Part shown: one piece after another, positions 63,258-64,000 of the stretch
How the letters are laid out: each line of letters starts with the position of its first letter
Position numbering within the stretch: the first letter of the stretch is position 1
NCBI RefSeq assembly: GCF_030848805.1
Contig: NC_092365.1
Span: forward strand, 15,588,486 to 15,652,485
Source of the DNA: Temnothorax longispinosus
Taxonomy: Eukaryota; Arthropoda; Insecta; Hymenoptera; Formicidae
Reading direction: 5' to 3'
DNA length: 64,000 nt
The notes under the pieces: generated by a model
Databases searched by the model: none
Seen by the model: the letters and a program-made list of their open reading frames with translations, nothing else
What the model was told of the DNA's origin: nothing
Program-made: the position numbers and the translations under genes

Positions 63258-64000
63258 CTGATGGCAGAACAGGAAAAGTAAAATGAGAATAAACGCAATG
63301 TTCGTGAAAGAGGACCTTTCTTCGCAGTTAACTCAACGGTGTTAAAGTAAAAAACACCGTTGAAGTAGGTCATAGCTATTACATAAAAATAGGCAAGCGT
63401 AAAGTTCTATAACTATTTTTCTTTCAAATAAGATGTTATTTTCATCTGTTAGAAAACTACTAATTAAATAAAAACTTAGTGCCATTTAATTTAATTTTGT
63501 TAAGCTTTTTCCCTGGTTATTCAGAAATACTTATTCAGAACAAAAATCATATATTACTATTTATAATATTAACTATTAAATAGCATGCATGCATCATTCA
63601 TGTCGTTTTCTTTAATCTTTTAAATTCCATACAATTTTTTTGTTATACACATAAGTTTAGAGTAAAGATTCGAGACACTTATACATCACTAATAGAATTA
63701 TCTAGAAATTTAGAAAGTTTAAGTAAGTAGATATGAATGACGCTTGCATGTCATTTAAGACTTAATATTAAATGTCAGAATTTAGCAAAAAATATTATAT
63801 ATATTACAAAAAAGTCTACACTGTAACACGTTAAGTAGCCAAAAATCACGCGATATCGGATCAACGTGTAAATGGCTATTCAGAAGTATCGCTGGCTTGT
63901 TCTAACCCGGATACGTCAGATAGATTTCTCACGAGACTCCTTTGCCAAGAATTCTGACTTCGCCATTCATCACAACCCGATGAGAAAAGGAAATGGTTGT
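63258..64000 (-). other. Sap47 intron upstream of the 63136-63257 exon
   Basis: AT-rich. No start codon exon or promoter is recognised before the window ends, so the gene's 5' end lies beyond it. Confidence 0.6.

Noticed and set aside
1..64000. tRNA, rRNA or CRISPR features
   Set aside because: No T-loop/B-box-like element with matching acceptor stem, no rRNA-like stretch and no regular spaced repeats were found on reading.

Overview
This is a nuclear window from an insect genome, most likely a hymenopteran and plausibly an ant. The evidence is short phase-consistent GT-AG introns, four animal gene families, AT-rich non-coding DNA broken by CpG-containing blocks, and many small terminal-inverted-repeat (MITE-like) elements. 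The order assignment is inference; no species can be named from the sequence alone. I see no bacterial operon, CRISPR array, phage, rRNA or convincing tRNA.

Layout. (1) 1-4750, plus strand: the 3' two thirds or more of an oxysterol-binding-protein-related gene of the ORP9 class (OSBPL9/10/11 family). It runs from the end of the PH domain through a linker with an acidic tract and FFAT-like motif to the complete lipid-binding ORD domain. (2) 5734-6873, minus strand: an intronless UBE3D-like E3 ubiquitin ligase gene (HECT_2 family), tail to tail with ORP9. (3) 6996-7299: a non-autonomous piggyBac-type element with TTAA target duplications, between the divergent UBE3D and DENND6 genes. (4) 8700-11056, plus strand: a complete eight-exon DENND6 (FAM116) gene, a DENN-domain Rab exchange factor, reconstructed to 576 residues. 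(5) 16721-63257, minus strand: the 3' six coding exons of the synapse-associated protein gene Sap47 (SYAP1/BSD-domain family). The penultimate to third-last parts lie at 16.7-28.2 kb; a 34.9 kb intron separates them from the next upstream exon at 63.1-63.3 kb, and the first exon(s) lie beyond the window. From 11 kb onward almost everything is therefore Sap47 3' UTR or intron.

Functionally the genes are housekeeping or neuronal (lipid transfer at ER contact sites, ubiquitin ligation, Rab activation on endosomes, synaptic function). They are neighbours by position, not by pathway. All exon junctions given were checked for reading phase by hand. Two points deserve a second look in ORP9: a junction that only works with a GC-AG intron, and a possible alternative first exon that would make a PH-less short isoform. 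The large Sap47 intron carries several clear fold-back elements (39.6, 44.1, 48.8 and 50.5 kb) and a cluster of palindromic regulatory-type motifs at 46.6 kb. I did not find a previously undescribed multi-gene system here.
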